Positions 46,021-54,606 of a stretch of DNA of 64,000 bases are shown here, one piece after another. A program made the position numbers and the translations under genes. Origin of the DNA: Hymenobacter lapidiphilus (GTDB lineage Bacteria; Bacteroidota; Bacteroidia; Cytophagales; Hymenobacteraceae); NCBI RefSeq assembly GCF_013377885.1, contig NZ_JABKAU010000017.1:1-64000 (forward strand), written 5' to 3'. A model generated the notes under the pieces. It made no database searches, was not told the DNA's origin, and worked only from the letters and a program-made list of their open reading frames with translations. Position 1 is the first letter of the stretch; each line of letters opens with the position of its first letter.

Positions 46021-46042
46021 CAACCAGTTGCTGCGTGCTGCC

Positions 46043-46077
46043 AAAAAAAGACTGCTCCTCCCGGGCAGTCTTTTTTT
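46043..46077 (+). terminator. Rho-independent terminator
   Basis: AAAAAAAGACTGC pairs with GCAGTCTTTTTTT around a nine-base loop, 20 bases after the GAF gene stop codon. Confidence 0.88.
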
Positions 46078-46110
46078 TATTACAAATGACCTCGGATAAC
46101 TTCTTATAAT

Positions 46111-46273
46111 GAAGCTGTTTAGAAAGTCAAAAGAACGTCATGCTGAGTGTAGCCGAAGCATCTCTACCGTTTCGTTACAGTCATTTAGCGAAGCGGTAGA
46201 GATGCTTCGGCTGCGCGGACGCCAGATGAAGCATGACGTTCTGATTGATTCCGGGTACTTCCTAAACAGCTTC
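46111..46273. repeat. Long family C element with AAGCTGTTTA ends, adjoining a broken gene
   Basis: Termini GAAGCTGTTTAGAAAGT / ACTTCCTAAACAGCTTC, then AACGTCATGCTGAG, and inner arms GAAGCATCTCTACCG(T/C)TTCG / CGAAGCGGTAGAGATGCTTC. The right part contains GCGGACGCCAGATGAAGCAT, as in the short copy near 6.3 kb. Its right boundary coincides with the point where the esterase-like reading frame loses homology. Confidence 0.85.
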
Positions 46274-46554
46274 AATTCATGCAGTGGCACTGTAGCGCGA
46301 AGATCCGCTATGCCGCCACCGGGCATGCAAAGTACCGGCAGCACCCAATCGGGTGGGCCCGGGGGCGTGTACACGTTGATGCGCCGGGCTTCGCACAGCA
46401 CCCGCGTGGCCAGCGTAAACGTCTGGCCAATGGTAAGCGCGGTGGCTGGGGCTGGTTGCTGCTGTGCCGTTGTGGGCAGGATAACGCCCAGCATCACCGT
46501 AAGCAGCGGAAGCGCCAGTTGGGCGCGGGCTGGAAAAGGACGGGAGGATTGCAT
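46274..46554 (-). pseudogene. N-terminal fragment of an exported Fes-like esterase
   Basis: From an ATG, a signal peptide (LALPLLTVMLGVILPTTAQ) is followed by TFTLATRVLCEARRINVYTP and WVLPVLCMPGGGIADL, matching the start of Fes/esterase-D-like alpha/beta hydrolases (typically VLGE-R-INVYTPP and YPVLY-PDGG). About 90 residues are present instead of about 270 or more; no catalytic Ser, Asp or His segment survives. The frame then runs into the family C element and stops inside it. The lost part is not found on the other side. It lies just downstream of the M2 peptidase on the same strand. Confidence 0.7.
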
Positions 46555-46567
46555 GGCAGAAAGAGGT

Positions 46568-46593
46568 ACGGTCCGGCAAAGCTGCCGGACCGT
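46568..46593 (-). terminator. Hairpin after the M2 peptidase gene
   Basis: ACGGTCCGGC pairs with GCCGGACCGT around AAAGCT, just beyond the peptidase stop codon. No strong T run follows. Confidence 0.5.
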
Positions 46594-46598
46594 GGGAA

Positions 46599-48443
46599 TT
46601 ACATGGTGTACTTGCGGCCTTTGTTCTTCTCTTTGAGGTAGGCCATCAAAGGCTGGAAATACTCGACCATGGCGCGGGCCGAGAGGTCTTCGCCGGTTTT
46701 CTCCTTTAATACCGTGCGCCAGTCCTTGCTCGCGCCGGGCCGCATAATGTCGGCCAGGAACGTGCCGACCTCCTTGCTGCCGTAGTAGTTGGTGGCGTGC
46801 GGGTCCTGCTTGAGGATGTTTTTGGCAATGTGGTCGTGGAGCTGGAACAGGATGACGTAGCTCAGGGCATAGTCGTAGTACTGGGCCGGGTCGTCGTTGA
46901 TGTGGGTTTTGGTGGCCGGGTCCAGGTACTGCTCGCCGCGGGTAGTGGGCGGCACGATGCCCTGATATTGCTTGGCCAGCTCCCACCAGCGGGCATTCAG
47001 TTGGTCGGCGGGCAAGTTGTCGGCGTAGAAGCTGTTTTCCCACTCGCTCATCACGCCCGAGGCAAACGGAATAAACACCACCGAGCCCAGCGCCTCCTTC
47101 AGCAACGACTGCATCTCGTCGGTTTTTACCTTGGGGTCAATCAGCCCCAGCCCGGCCAGAAACGGCTTCTGGCGGGCCGCCAGGCCCATCAGGCTGCCCA
47201 TGGCCTCGTGGTAGGCGCGGTTGGCCCCGCCGCGCAGCAGCACCGGCACCTCGGGGTTGGTATAGCTGAGGTAGTAGTAGATGTGGCCCAGCTCGTGGTG
47301 GGTGGTTTCGTACCACTCGGTGTTGGGCTCCACGCTCATCAGGCTGCGCACGTCCTGCTCCAGGTTCATGTGCCAGGCCGAGGCGTGGTTGTTCTTCTTG
47401 TAATCAGCGCCCTTGGGCAGCGGGTACAGGCTGGATTTCTCGTAGAACACCGGCGGCAGCGCCGGGAAGCCCAGGCTCTGGTAGAACCGCTCGGCCTGCT
47501 GCACCTGCCACTCGGCCCCTTTCTTGGCCAGCACGGGGTCGAGGTCGAGGCCTTTTACGTCCACCATGCTGCTCCAGTCCTGGCCCCAGCGGTTGGGCAG
47601 CCACGAAGCCGGCAGGTAATCGGGTACCTGCTTCACGCCGTACTGTTTGGCCAGCTCGTAGCGGGCGTAGGTGTGCAGCTCGCGGTAGAGCGGGCGCAGC
47701 TCGTCGTTGAGCTGGCGTACCAGCGTCATCATCTCCTGCCGGTTCAGGCCGTAATCGGAGGCTTGGTAGGTGAAGTAGTCGGGGTAGCCCAGGGCCTGCA
47801 CCGTCTGGTTGCGCAGGTCGCGCAGGTTCAGCAGGCCGGGTTTCAGCGTTGGGCCAATTTCCTTGCTGGCTTCCCAGAGCTGCTGGCGCTTGGCTGGGTT
47901 CTTCTCCTTCCGCAGCAGCTCGTCGAGGTCGTTGGTGGTTACCGACTTGCCCTGGTATTTGTAGTCGAAGCCGTAGAGCTTTTCGGTCTGTTGGGTTTCG
48001 GCCTTGATGCGGGCCTTCACCACGTCGGCAATGGTTTGGGGCGAGTTGGCGGCGTTGTACAGGGCCGTTTCGAGCTGCTTCACTTGCAAACCGGACAGCT
48101 CGGCTTTGTGCTCCAGCAGCTGGCGCAGGCGGGTAATGTTCTCTGTCGAGCCGGTGAAGGCAGCCATCCGCTCGTTGGCGCGGGCCGTAGCCCCGGCGTT
48201 GGCTGTATCGCCAGGTACGATATGCGTGTTGGAGCGCCATTCGGCTTCGGCCGACGCCGTGTACAGGCGCTGGTATTCACCCGAATAGTAGTTGAGGTAA
48301 GTTTCGGCCAGCGCGGGCCAGTGGGGCGCGGCCGGGGCCGGCTGGGTTTCGGGCGGTGCCGTAGCTACCGGAACCTGGGCAGTGGGGGCGCAGGCCGCGA
48401 GCAGCGTGGCGGTGGCGAGTACGGGGAAGAAGGACTTTTTCAT
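46599..48443 (-). CDS. M2-family zinc dipeptidyl carboxypeptidase lipoprotein (ACE-like)
   Basis: About 614 residues. A lipoprotein signal ends LLAACAP. The all-helical M2 fold carries the zinc motif HHELGH (in YETTHHELGHIYYY) with the third ligand Glu in AYHEAMGSLMGLAA about 25 residues later. The active-site-like stretch FIPFASGVMSEWENSFYAD and the region EKSSLYPLPKGADYKK are typical of the family. It probably removes dipeptides from peptide C-termini at the envelope. The lipobox ATG was preferred over a longer N-terminal extension. Confidence 0.93.
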   Translation of the reverse strand: MKKSFFPVLATATLLAACAPTAQVPVATAPPETQPAPAAPHWPALAETYLNYYSGEYQRLYTASAEAEWRSNTHIVPGDTANAGATARANERMAAFTGSTENITRLRQLLEHKAELSGLQVKQLETALYNAANSPQTIADVVKARIKAETQQTEKLYGFDYKYQGKSVTTNDLDELLRKEKNPAKRQQLWEASKEIGPTLKPGLLNLRDLRNQTVQALGYPDYFTYQASDYGLNRQEMMTLVRQLNDELRPLYRELHTYARYELAKQYGVKQVPDYLPASWLPNRWGQDWSSMVDVKGLDLDPVLAKKGAEWQVQQAERFYQSLGFPALPPVFYEKSSLYPLPKGADYKKNNHASAWHMNLEQDVRSLMSVEPNTEWYETTHHELGHIYYYLSYTNPEVPVLLRGGANRAYHEAMGSLMGLAARQKPFLAGLGLIDPKVKTDEMQSLLKEALGSVVFIPFASGVMSEWENSFYADNLPADQLNARWWELAKQYQGIVPPTTRGEQYLDPATKTHINDDPAQYYDYALSYVILFQLHDHIAKNILKQDPHATNYYGSKEVGTFLADIMRPGASKDWRTVLKEKTGEDLSARAMVEYFQPLMAYLKEKNKGRKYTM

Positions 48444-48487
48444 GGGGGCGGGGCGAGAGGCAGCAGAGGGGGTGTTTTGAATAGCAA

Positions 48488-48560
48488 AGAAGCTGTTCGC
48501 GTCACTTTTTCGGGTTTCTGAACGCGTAGAACCCGGAAAAGGAACGCAAACAGCTTCCAA
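48488..48560. repeat. Long imperfect hairpin between mtfA and the M2 gene
   Basis: AAGCTGTTCGCGT / ACGCAAACAGCTT at the ends and TTTTTCGGGTT / AACCCGGAAAA inside, with ACGCGT near the loop. It resembles the AAGCTGTTTA termini of long family C elements but has a different interior. It may terminate the mtfA transcript. Confidence 0.6.
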
Positions 48561-48583
48561 GTTACACGGCCAGCCGAAATGCC

Positions 48584-49528
48584 CTACGCTGCTGCCTGCT
48601 CCTGGGCCAGGTGGCAATCCTTGTATTTGCGGCCGCTGCCGCAGGGGCAGGGCGAGTTGCGGCCGAATTTGCGGCGGCTCCGCAGCGTTTTAAGCCACTC
48701 CCGCGGATCGACGGCGCGGCGCAGGAAACGACTTTTAGGGTTCTGGCGGAAGGCCAGCAGCAATAGGCCGTACAGCTCGGGGTGGTGCTGCTGCAGTTTC
48801 TCGGGCTTCTCGAAGAAGTACTCCGTAACCACGGCAAAAAACTCGGCCTCGTTGGTGCCCGCGTAGTCGTTGATTTCGGAGTTGCCGGCCCGGATGGCCT
48901 CAATTTCGCGCTTCATTACGGCTTCCCACTCGGGGCGCAGGGCCTCGGGCAGGGCTAGGCCGGGCACGCCGTCAATCACGCCGTCAGCCTCATCAAGCAG
49001 GTGGGCAAACTCATGAATGCCCACATTCTGGCGGTCGAGCGAATCCTGGAAACCCCGCTCCAGCGACGTTTTCGACAGGCGCATGTAGTGCGAGGTCTGG
49101 AAGCCCTGCACGCTACCGAGTAGGGTGCCTTCGAGGCCCACGTACTCCTTGTTGGGGTCGCGTTGCATCGTCCAGGCGTCGGGCACCACCAGCACCTCGC
49201 TCAGGTTGCCGTACTCCCAGTCAGGGAAGCCGAATACCGGAATAATGGCCGAGGCGGCTACCAGCAGCCGGGTGGCATCGTCCAGCTCGGTTTGTACGCC
49301 CGTTACGCGGGTCTGGGCCAGAAACAGCTGTACACGTTTCTCGAAGCGTGTTCTGTCGATTTCGGTAAGCGACAGGTAGAAGGCCACCCGCTCGCTGAGC
49401 ACCAGCCGCCAGGCCGCCGGGAAGTCCTCGGCCAGGGCCGCCTTTTTAAGGCGGGTGTCCTGGGTGAGGTAACGATAGAAAAAGAAGCCCACCAGGGCCA
49501 TCAGCGCGAAAAAGAACAGGTAAGGCAT
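48584..49528 (-). CDS. mtfA: MtfA-like zinc peptidase fused to SEC-C zinc finger
   Basis: 314 residues. An N-terminal membrane anchor (YLFFFALMALVGFFFYRYL) precedes an MtfA domain with VGIHEFAHLLDEADG (HEFAH at 172-176) and the later NEAEFFAVVTEYFFEKP, which supplies the third zinc ligand. The final ~22 residues form a SEC-C motif (GRNSPCPCGSGRKYKDCH), a zinc-binding module found at the end of SecA. E. coli MtfA is a soluble aminopeptidase linked to glucose-transport regulation; here the anchor and SEC-C tail suggest a different, perhaps secretion-related, partner. Confidence 0.92.
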   Translation of the reverse strand: MPYLFFFALMALVGFFFYRYLTQDTRLKKAALAEDFPAAWRLVLSERVAFYLSLTEIDRTRFEKRVQLFLAQTRVTGVQTELDDATRLLVAASAIIPVFGFPDWEYGNLSEVLVVPDAWTMQRDPNKEYVGLEGTLLGSVQGFQTSHYMRLSKTSLERGFQDSLDRQNVGIHEFAHLLDEADGVIDGVPGLALPEALRPEWEAVMKREIEAIRAGNSEINDYAGTNEAEFFAVVTEYFFEKPEKLQQHHPELYGLLLLAFRQNPKSRFLRRAVDPREWLKTLRSRRKFGRNSPCPCGSGRKYKDCHLAQEQAAA

Positions 49529-49796
49529 GAGGCGCTAAACGGCCGGCCGGTGCTCAGGGTTGGGCTTACTGTACAGGGCCGGCTCCCGGTCACGTTCATG
49601 CATTAGTAGATGCTTGAGTTAGCCGGCAGGTCGGGATGTTGAATTTCTGAGCAGCGTCGCCGATTTAAGTGTGCTGCCGGTTCGACTGATTGTCATTTTT
49701 TGCGTTACCAGTTCACATGCTTTTCCAGGCCGCCAGCTCCCACATATCTGTCGGCCTGCCAATGCTTCTTTCAATTCCCATCAATTCCCACTTTTT

Positions 49797-52700
49797 ATGA
49801 AAATTCCCTTACTCGTTGTGGGGCCACCGGCCTTGCGCCGCGTGGCCCCCTGGCCCCTTTTGGGCGCGGTGCTGCTCGGCGGCAGTGGCCAGGCAACTGC
49901 TGCAGTCCAGTCGGTGGCCAACCTGAACATTCCCGGCCGGTCCATTGCGGACCCAACGGCCGCACAACCCGATGCACCCATAACGGGCCGGGTAGTGGAC
50001 GAGAAGGGCGGTGGGCTGCCCGGCGTGAACGTGGTAGTGAAAGGCACCAACAACGGCACCCAGACCGATGCCGACGGCCGCTTCACCCTCACGGTGCCCG
50101 ATAACGCCACGCTTATCTTCTCTTCCGTGGGCTACACCAGCCAAGAGGTGGCCGTTAACGGCCGCGCTACTCTGGACATCAGCCTGGCACCCGATGCGCA
50201 GGCACTGAGCGAGGTGGTGGTAGTGGGCTACGGCACGCAGCAGAAGCGCGACCTGACCGGCTCGGTGGCCCGCATTGAGGCCAAAGAGATTGTGAACCAG
50301 CCGGTGCAAACGCCTACCCAGGCGCTGCAGGGCAAAACGGCCGGTGTGCAGATTATCACCGACGGTACGCCCAATGCCCAGCCCACGGTGCGCATCAGGG
50401 GTACGGGCACGCTGCTGGCCGGGGCCAACCCGCTTTATGTGGTGGATGGGGTGCAGACCACGGACATCCGGAACCTGAGCAATTCCGACATCGAAACCAT
50501 CGACGTGCTGAAGGATGCCTCGGCCGCCGCTATTTATGGTGTGCGTGGGGCCAACGGGGTAATTATTGTGACTACCAAGCAGGGTAAGCAGGGCAAGCCC
50601 GTGCTGAGCTACAATAATACCGTGGGCTTCAAGCAGGCCACCCGGCTGGTAGACATGGCCGACGCCGGCCAGTACGTGAACTACCTCAAGGATACGGCTC
50701 CTAACGTAACGCTGCCCGACTTTACGGGCAGCACCAACTGGTACGACCAGATTCTGCGCACTGCTACTTACCAAAACCACAACCTGGCCGTGTCGGGGGC
50801 CAACGAGAACGTGCGCTACTACTTCAGCGGCAACCTGCTGCAGGACGACGGTTTGGCCATTACCAACCGCTTCAAGCGGCTCACGGTGCGCTCGAACACC
50901 GAGTTCATCCTTTCTTCCAAGGTCAGCATCAGTTCGCAGGCGTCGTTCAGCCGGGCCGATACGCGTGATGTAAACTTTGCCACCGCTTTCCAGAACGCCT
51001 ACCGGGCCTCGCCGCTGATTACCGCCAAGCAGGATGGGCGCTACGGCAACACCTCGGCTTTTGGCAACGTGGGCAACCCGCTGCTCGATATTGAGCAGAA
51101 CAACAACAAGTCGCTTGAAAACCGCTTGCAGGGCAATGTGGGCCTCAACCTGACCCCGATCGAGGGCCTGACGCTGCGTTCGGCCATCAACGTAGACCTG
51201 AGCTACAACAACCGCCGGGTGTACAACTACCAGTACGCCAATGATGAGAAAACCTTTCTGAAAGCCGGCGGCAACCAGCGCAACGACCGGAGCGCCCTGT
51301 TCGTGACGCAGATAAACAGCACCCGCTACCTGTGGGAAAATACAGCCACCTACCAGCGGCTGCTGGGCGACAAGCACAACCTGACCCTGCTGGTGGGCAC
51401 CGTGACGGAGGAAGGCCAGACCAATTCGCTGGCCGGCTCGCGCTTCGATGTGCCCGCCGACCCCAACCAGTGGTATCTGGGCACCGGCGACCCTAACACG
51501 GCCGTTAACAGCTCGCCAGCTTTGGGCAAAGACCGCCGCCTGTCAGCGCTGGGCCGCATCAACTACGTGTACGACGGCAAATACCTGTTCACGAGCAACC
51601 TGCGCTACGACGGAACGTCCAAATTTAACTCGGACCAGCGCTGGGGTCTGTTCCCGTCGGTGGGTTTGGGCTGGGTGCTTACCGAGGAAAGCTTCCTGAA
51701 AGACCAGCAGCTGCTGAGCTTTTTAAAGCTGCGGGCCAGCTACGGCCGCCTCGGCAACGACCAGATTGACCCCAACTCCTACATCACGACGGCCGATATT
51801 AACATCCCGTACGTGTTCAATTCCCGGCCGGTGCTCGGGGCCGTTATCAGCCAGATAAAGGACCGTAACGTGCGCTGGGAAGTCACCCGCGAGTACGATG
51901 CGGCCCTGGAATTCGGCCTGCTCGACAACCGCCTGAGCGGCGAGGTAACCTACTACGACAAGCTGACCACCGACGCGCTGATTCCGGTAAACATCCCGGC
52001 CTTGTTCGGCGACCCTGACAATCAGTACATCACCAACGCCGCCGACATCAGCAACCGGGGTCTGGAGGCGGCCCTGAACTGGCGCGCCAACGTGGGGGAG
52101 CGGTTTAGCTACAATTTTGGCGTTAATGCCACCTTCAATAAGAACCGCATTGAGAAGCTGAACGGCGGGCAGGCCCTGTTTGGGGGTGCCAACAACGTCA
52201 CGCGCTCCGGCAACGGTGTGGCGGCCGGTACCTTCTACGTGCTTAAGGCCGTGGGCGTGTTCCAGAACCAGGCCGAAATCGATGCTTATCCTAAGTACAC
52301 TTTTGAGACGCCGAAGCCCGGCGACCTGAAGTACGCCGATGCTAACGGCGACGGCACCATTGACCTGCGCGACCGGGTGAATGCAGGCTCTTACCAGCCG
52401 CCCATGTATTTCGGTATCAACGGCGGGCTCACCTTCAGCGGCGTCGACCTCTCGTTTGTGTTCAGCGGCAACGTGAACAACGACGTGTATAACCGCAAAA
52501 AACAGGCAACCGGACAGGTAACCGACAACATCGAGGCCGACTTCGCCGACAACCGCTGGACGCCGACCAACCCTTCGAACACCGATCCGGCCAGCATCCG
52601 CAACAACACGCCCAACTCCACTTACTTCATCGAGTCGGGCTCCTACATCCGGCTCAACAACTTGGTGCTGGGCTACACGCTGCCCACCGAGCTGGTTAAG

Positions 52701-52874
52701 AAGATCCGGATGTCGTCGTTGCGCATCTATGCCACGGCCCAGAACCTGTTCACGGTTACCAACTACTCAGGCTTTACGCCGGAGCTGCCGGGTGGCCCGC
52801 TGGATTCGGGTATCGAGGCTACCACATACCCCACCAGCCGCACGCTGGCCCTGGGCCTGAACGTTAACTTTTAA
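49797..52874 (+). CDS. SusC/RagA-type TonB-dependent outer-membrane transporter
   Basis: About 1025 residues. After a signal sequence comes a CarboxypepD-reg-like domain (ITGRVVDEKGGGLPGVNVVV), the TonB-contact segment LSEVVVVGYGTQQKRDLTGS, a plug (LQGKTAGVQI, RIRGTGTLLAGANPLYVVDG, IYGVRGANGVIIVTTK) and a long beta-barrel closing on TSRTLALGLNVNF. It imports oligosaccharides together with the SusD lipoprotein encoded 12 bases downstream. The glucanase/glucosidase pair that follows suggests a beta-glucan ligand. Its start was set at the ATG before IPLLVVGPPALRR. Confidence 0.96.
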   Translation: MKIPLLVVGPPALRRVAPWPLLGAVLLGGSGQATAAVQSVANLNIPGRSIADPTAAQPDAPITGRVVDEKGGGLPGVNVVVKGTNNGTQTDADGRFTLTVPDNATLIFSSVGYTSQEVAVNGRATLDISLAPDAQALSEVVVVGYGTQQKRDLTGSVARIEAKEIVNQPVQTPTQALQGKTAGVQIITDGTPNAQPTVRIRGTGTLLAGANPLYVVDGVQTTDIRNLSNSDIETIDVLKDASAAAIYGVRGANGVIIVTTKQGKQGKPVLSYNNTVGFKQATRLVDMADAGQYVNYLKDTAPNVTLPDFTGSTNWYDQILRTATYQNHNLAVSGANENVRYYFSGNLLQDDGLAITNRFKRLTVRSNTEFILSSKVSISSQASFSRADTRDVNFATAFQNAYRASPLITAKQDGRYGNTSAFGNVGNPLLDIEQNNNKSLENRLQGNVGLNLTPIEGLTLRSAINVDLSYNNRRVYNYQYANDEKTFLKAGGNQRNDRSALFVTQINSTRYLWENTATYQRLLGDKHNLTLLVGTVTEEGQTNSLAGSRFDVPADPNQWYLGTGDPNTAVNSSPALGKDRRLSALGRINYVYDGKYLFTSNLRYDGTSKFNSDQRWGLFPSVGLGWVLTEESFLKDQQLLSFLKLRASYGRLGNDQIDPNSYITTADINIPYVFNSRPVLGAVISQIKDRNVRWEVTREYDAALEFGLLDNRLSGEVTYYDKLTTDALIPVNIPALFGDPDNQYITNAADISNRGLEAALNWRANVGERFSYNFGVNATFNKNRIEKLNGGQALFGGANNVTRSGNGVAAGTFYVLKAVGVFQNQAEIDAYPKYTFETPKPGDLKYADANGDGTIDLRDRVNAGSYQPPMYFGINGGLTFSGVDLSFVFSGNVNNDVYNRKKQATGQVTDNIEADFADNRWTPTNPSNTDPASIRNNTPNSTYFIESGSYIRLNNLVLGYTLPTELVKKIRMSSLRIYATAQNLFTVTNYSGFTPELPGGPLDSGIEATTYPTSRTLALGLNVNF

Positions 52875-52886
52875 TCTGCACCGCGC

Positions 52887-54428
52887 ATGAAAACGATATT
52901 TCCTCGCCTGAACCGCCGCTTCCGGCTGGCCGCCCTCGGGCTGGCCCTCACCGTTGGGGCCGTGGGCTGCAAGGACTTCCTCGAGGTGGCCCCCCAAGGC
53001 CAGCTTACTGAAGACCAGATTAAAACCGACCCCGCCGCCGCCCAAAAACTAGTGGATGGCGTGTATAACGTGATGTATCTGGGCGGTTTCGGCTCCGATA
53101 TCCACGGGCTGCAGTACGTGATGCTGACCGATGTGGCTTCCGACGATGCCGACAAGGGCAGCTCGCCCCAGGATTACGGCCCGGCGCTGGAGGTTGATAA
53201 CCTAACCCTCAACTCCACCAACGACATCGTCAACAACGCCTGGCAGGGCTATTTCCAGGGCATCAACCGGGCCAACCAGGCCCTCGATAAGCTGCCGCTG
53301 AGCCCGGCTCCCGAGGCTACCCGCAACCGTCTGATAGGGGAGGTGCGCTTTTTGCGTGGCTACTTCTACTTCAACATGGTGCGCTTGTTCGGGGGCGTGC
53401 CCAAGCTTGATCGGGTGCCGCTGGCTTCGGAAATCAACGACCCAAGCCTGCAGAGGCGGGCCACGGCCGAAGAAATCTACCAGCTCATTATCGATGACCT
53501 GCAGTTTGGAGTAGATAACCTGCCGCTGAAAGGCGCCACCGAAACCGGCCGCGCTACCAAGGCTGCTGCCCAGGCGCTGCTGGCCAAGGTGTACCTCTAC
53601 CAGAAAAACTACCAGAAAGCCTACGACCTGACCAGCGAGATTGTACAGGGCAAATCGGGCAACTACGGCCTGCTGCCCAGCTACGAAAACATCTGGCGCG
53701 AAGTGGGGGCCAACAGCGAGGAATCGGTGTTTGAAGTGCAGACCGGCATCAACGCGGCCTGCAACAACTCGGCCGTCAACCTGTACGTGGTTAGCCAGGG
53801 CCCGCGCTCGGGCGGCAAAGGCGGCTGGGCCGATCTGGGCTTCGGCTTCAACAACCCCAGCCAGCAGCTGGCCGACGCCTACGAGCCCGGCGACAAGCGC
53901 CGGGCGGGCAGCATCATCTTCATCACGACGGCCAAAACCGGCACCGTGCTCTGGGATGGGTTCCGCATTCCGAGCCAGGATTCGGTGGAGAACTCGCGCT
54001 ACAGCTACAAGGCCTACCATAGCCGAACCAAGGAGAAAACCTGCGGCAACAACGACTACCTGCCCAAAAACATCCGCATCATGCGTTACGGCGAGGTGCT
54101 GCTGCTGAATGCCGAGGCGGCCTTCCAGCTGGGCAAAACGGCCGAGGCCACTACGGTACTTAACCAGCTGCGCGCTCGTGCTGGCCTGCCCGCCCGCACC
54201 AGCCTCACGCTGGCCCAGATCTGGCAGGAACGCCGGGTGGAGCTGGCTCTGGAGCACGACCGATTCTTCGACCTGGTGCGCCAGGAAAGCGTGCAGCCCG
54301 GCCGCATTGTGCCGCTGTACGCCGCCCACGGCAAAACCTTCCGCAAAGGCAGAAACGAGCTGTTCCCCATTCCGCAGCAGCAGATTGACCTAAGCGGCGG
54401 CGTGCTCACCCAGAACCCCGGCTACTAA
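52887..54428 (+). CDS. RagB/SusD family surface glycan-binding lipoprotein
   Basis: A 513-residue protein with lipobox GAVGC (Cys about 28) and the SusD opening KDFLEVAPQGQLTEDQI. TPR-like helices include INRANQALDKLP, RFLRGYFYFNMVRLFGGVPKL and KAAAQALLAKVYLYQKNYQKA. The C-terminal segment has NIRIMRYGEVLLLNAEAAFQ and WQERRVELALEHDRFFDLVR. It forms the lid on the SusC barrel and delivers the glycan. The upstream SusC gene ends 12 bases before, so the pair is cotranscribed. Confidence 0.96.
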   Translation: MKTIFPRLNRRFRLAALGLALTVGAVGCKDFLEVAPQGQLTEDQIKTDPAAAQKLVDGVYNVMYLGGFGSDIHGLQYVMLTDVASDDADKGSSPQDYGPALEVDNLTLNSTNDIVNNAWQGYFQGINRANQALDKLPLSPAPEATRNRLIGEVRFLRGYFYFNMVRLFGGVPKLDRVPLASEINDPSLQRRATAEEIYQLIIDDLQFGVDNLPLKGATETGRATKAAAQALLAKVYLYQKNYQKAYDLTSEIVQGKSGNYGLLPSYENIWREVGANSEESVFEVQTGINAACNNSAVNLYVVSQGPRSGGKGGWADLGFGFNNPSQQLADAYEPGDKRRAGSIIFITTAKTGTVLWDGFRIPSQDSVENSRYSYKAYHSRTKEKTCGNNDYLPKNIRIMRYGEVLLLNAEAAFQLGKTAEATTVLNQLRARAGLPARTSLTLAQIWQERRVELALEHDRFFDLVRQESVQPGRIVPLYAAHGKTFRKGRNELFPIPQQQIDLSGGVLTQNPGY

Positions 54429-54548
54429 CCCTGGCCATAACGCGAAGCTCCCCTTCGCGCGTCGTTGCTGACTGCCAAACAACATCGTTCAACGGAGCAC
54501 GAAGCCGGGGCTTCGTGCTCCGCCCATTCCTCACCTGGCCCGGTATGC

Positions 54549-54583
54549 GGCCCTGAGCCACGCACCTTGTGTGGCTCAGGGCC
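54549..54583 (+). terminator. GC-rich hairpin between susD and GH144 genes
   Basis: GGCCCTGAGCCAC pairs with GTGGCTCAGGGCC around a nine-base loop, 24 bases before the GH144 ATG. Without a T run it may be an attenuator or processing site that lowers enzyme relative to SusCD expression rather than a full stop. A smaller palindrome, GGAGCACGAAGCC / GGCTTCGTGCTCC, lies 30 bases upstream. Confidence 0.5.
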
Positions 54584-54606
54584 CTGCCGTGTCGCATCTC
54601 ACTGCT

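Noticed and set aside
46555-47043. Upstream part of the frame containing the esterase fragment
   Set aside because: This portion is antisense-free but overlaps the M2 peptidase in another frame and reads as an Arg/Pro/Gln-rich shadow. Only the stretch from the ATG at 46554 carries a signal peptide and esterase similarity.
49809-51377. A 522-codon open frame antisense to the SusC gene
   Set aside because: It is a composition shadow: GC-rich third positions remove stops on the opposite strand. The sense frame has full SusC homology, while the antisense product has no recognisable domain.
54430-54530. Possible further palindromic family between susD and GH144
   Set aside because: GCGAAGCTCCCCTTCGC and GGAGCACGAAGCCGGGGCTT form small hairpins with a CGTTCAACGG fragment, but the arms are too divergent to assign to a family from this one example.
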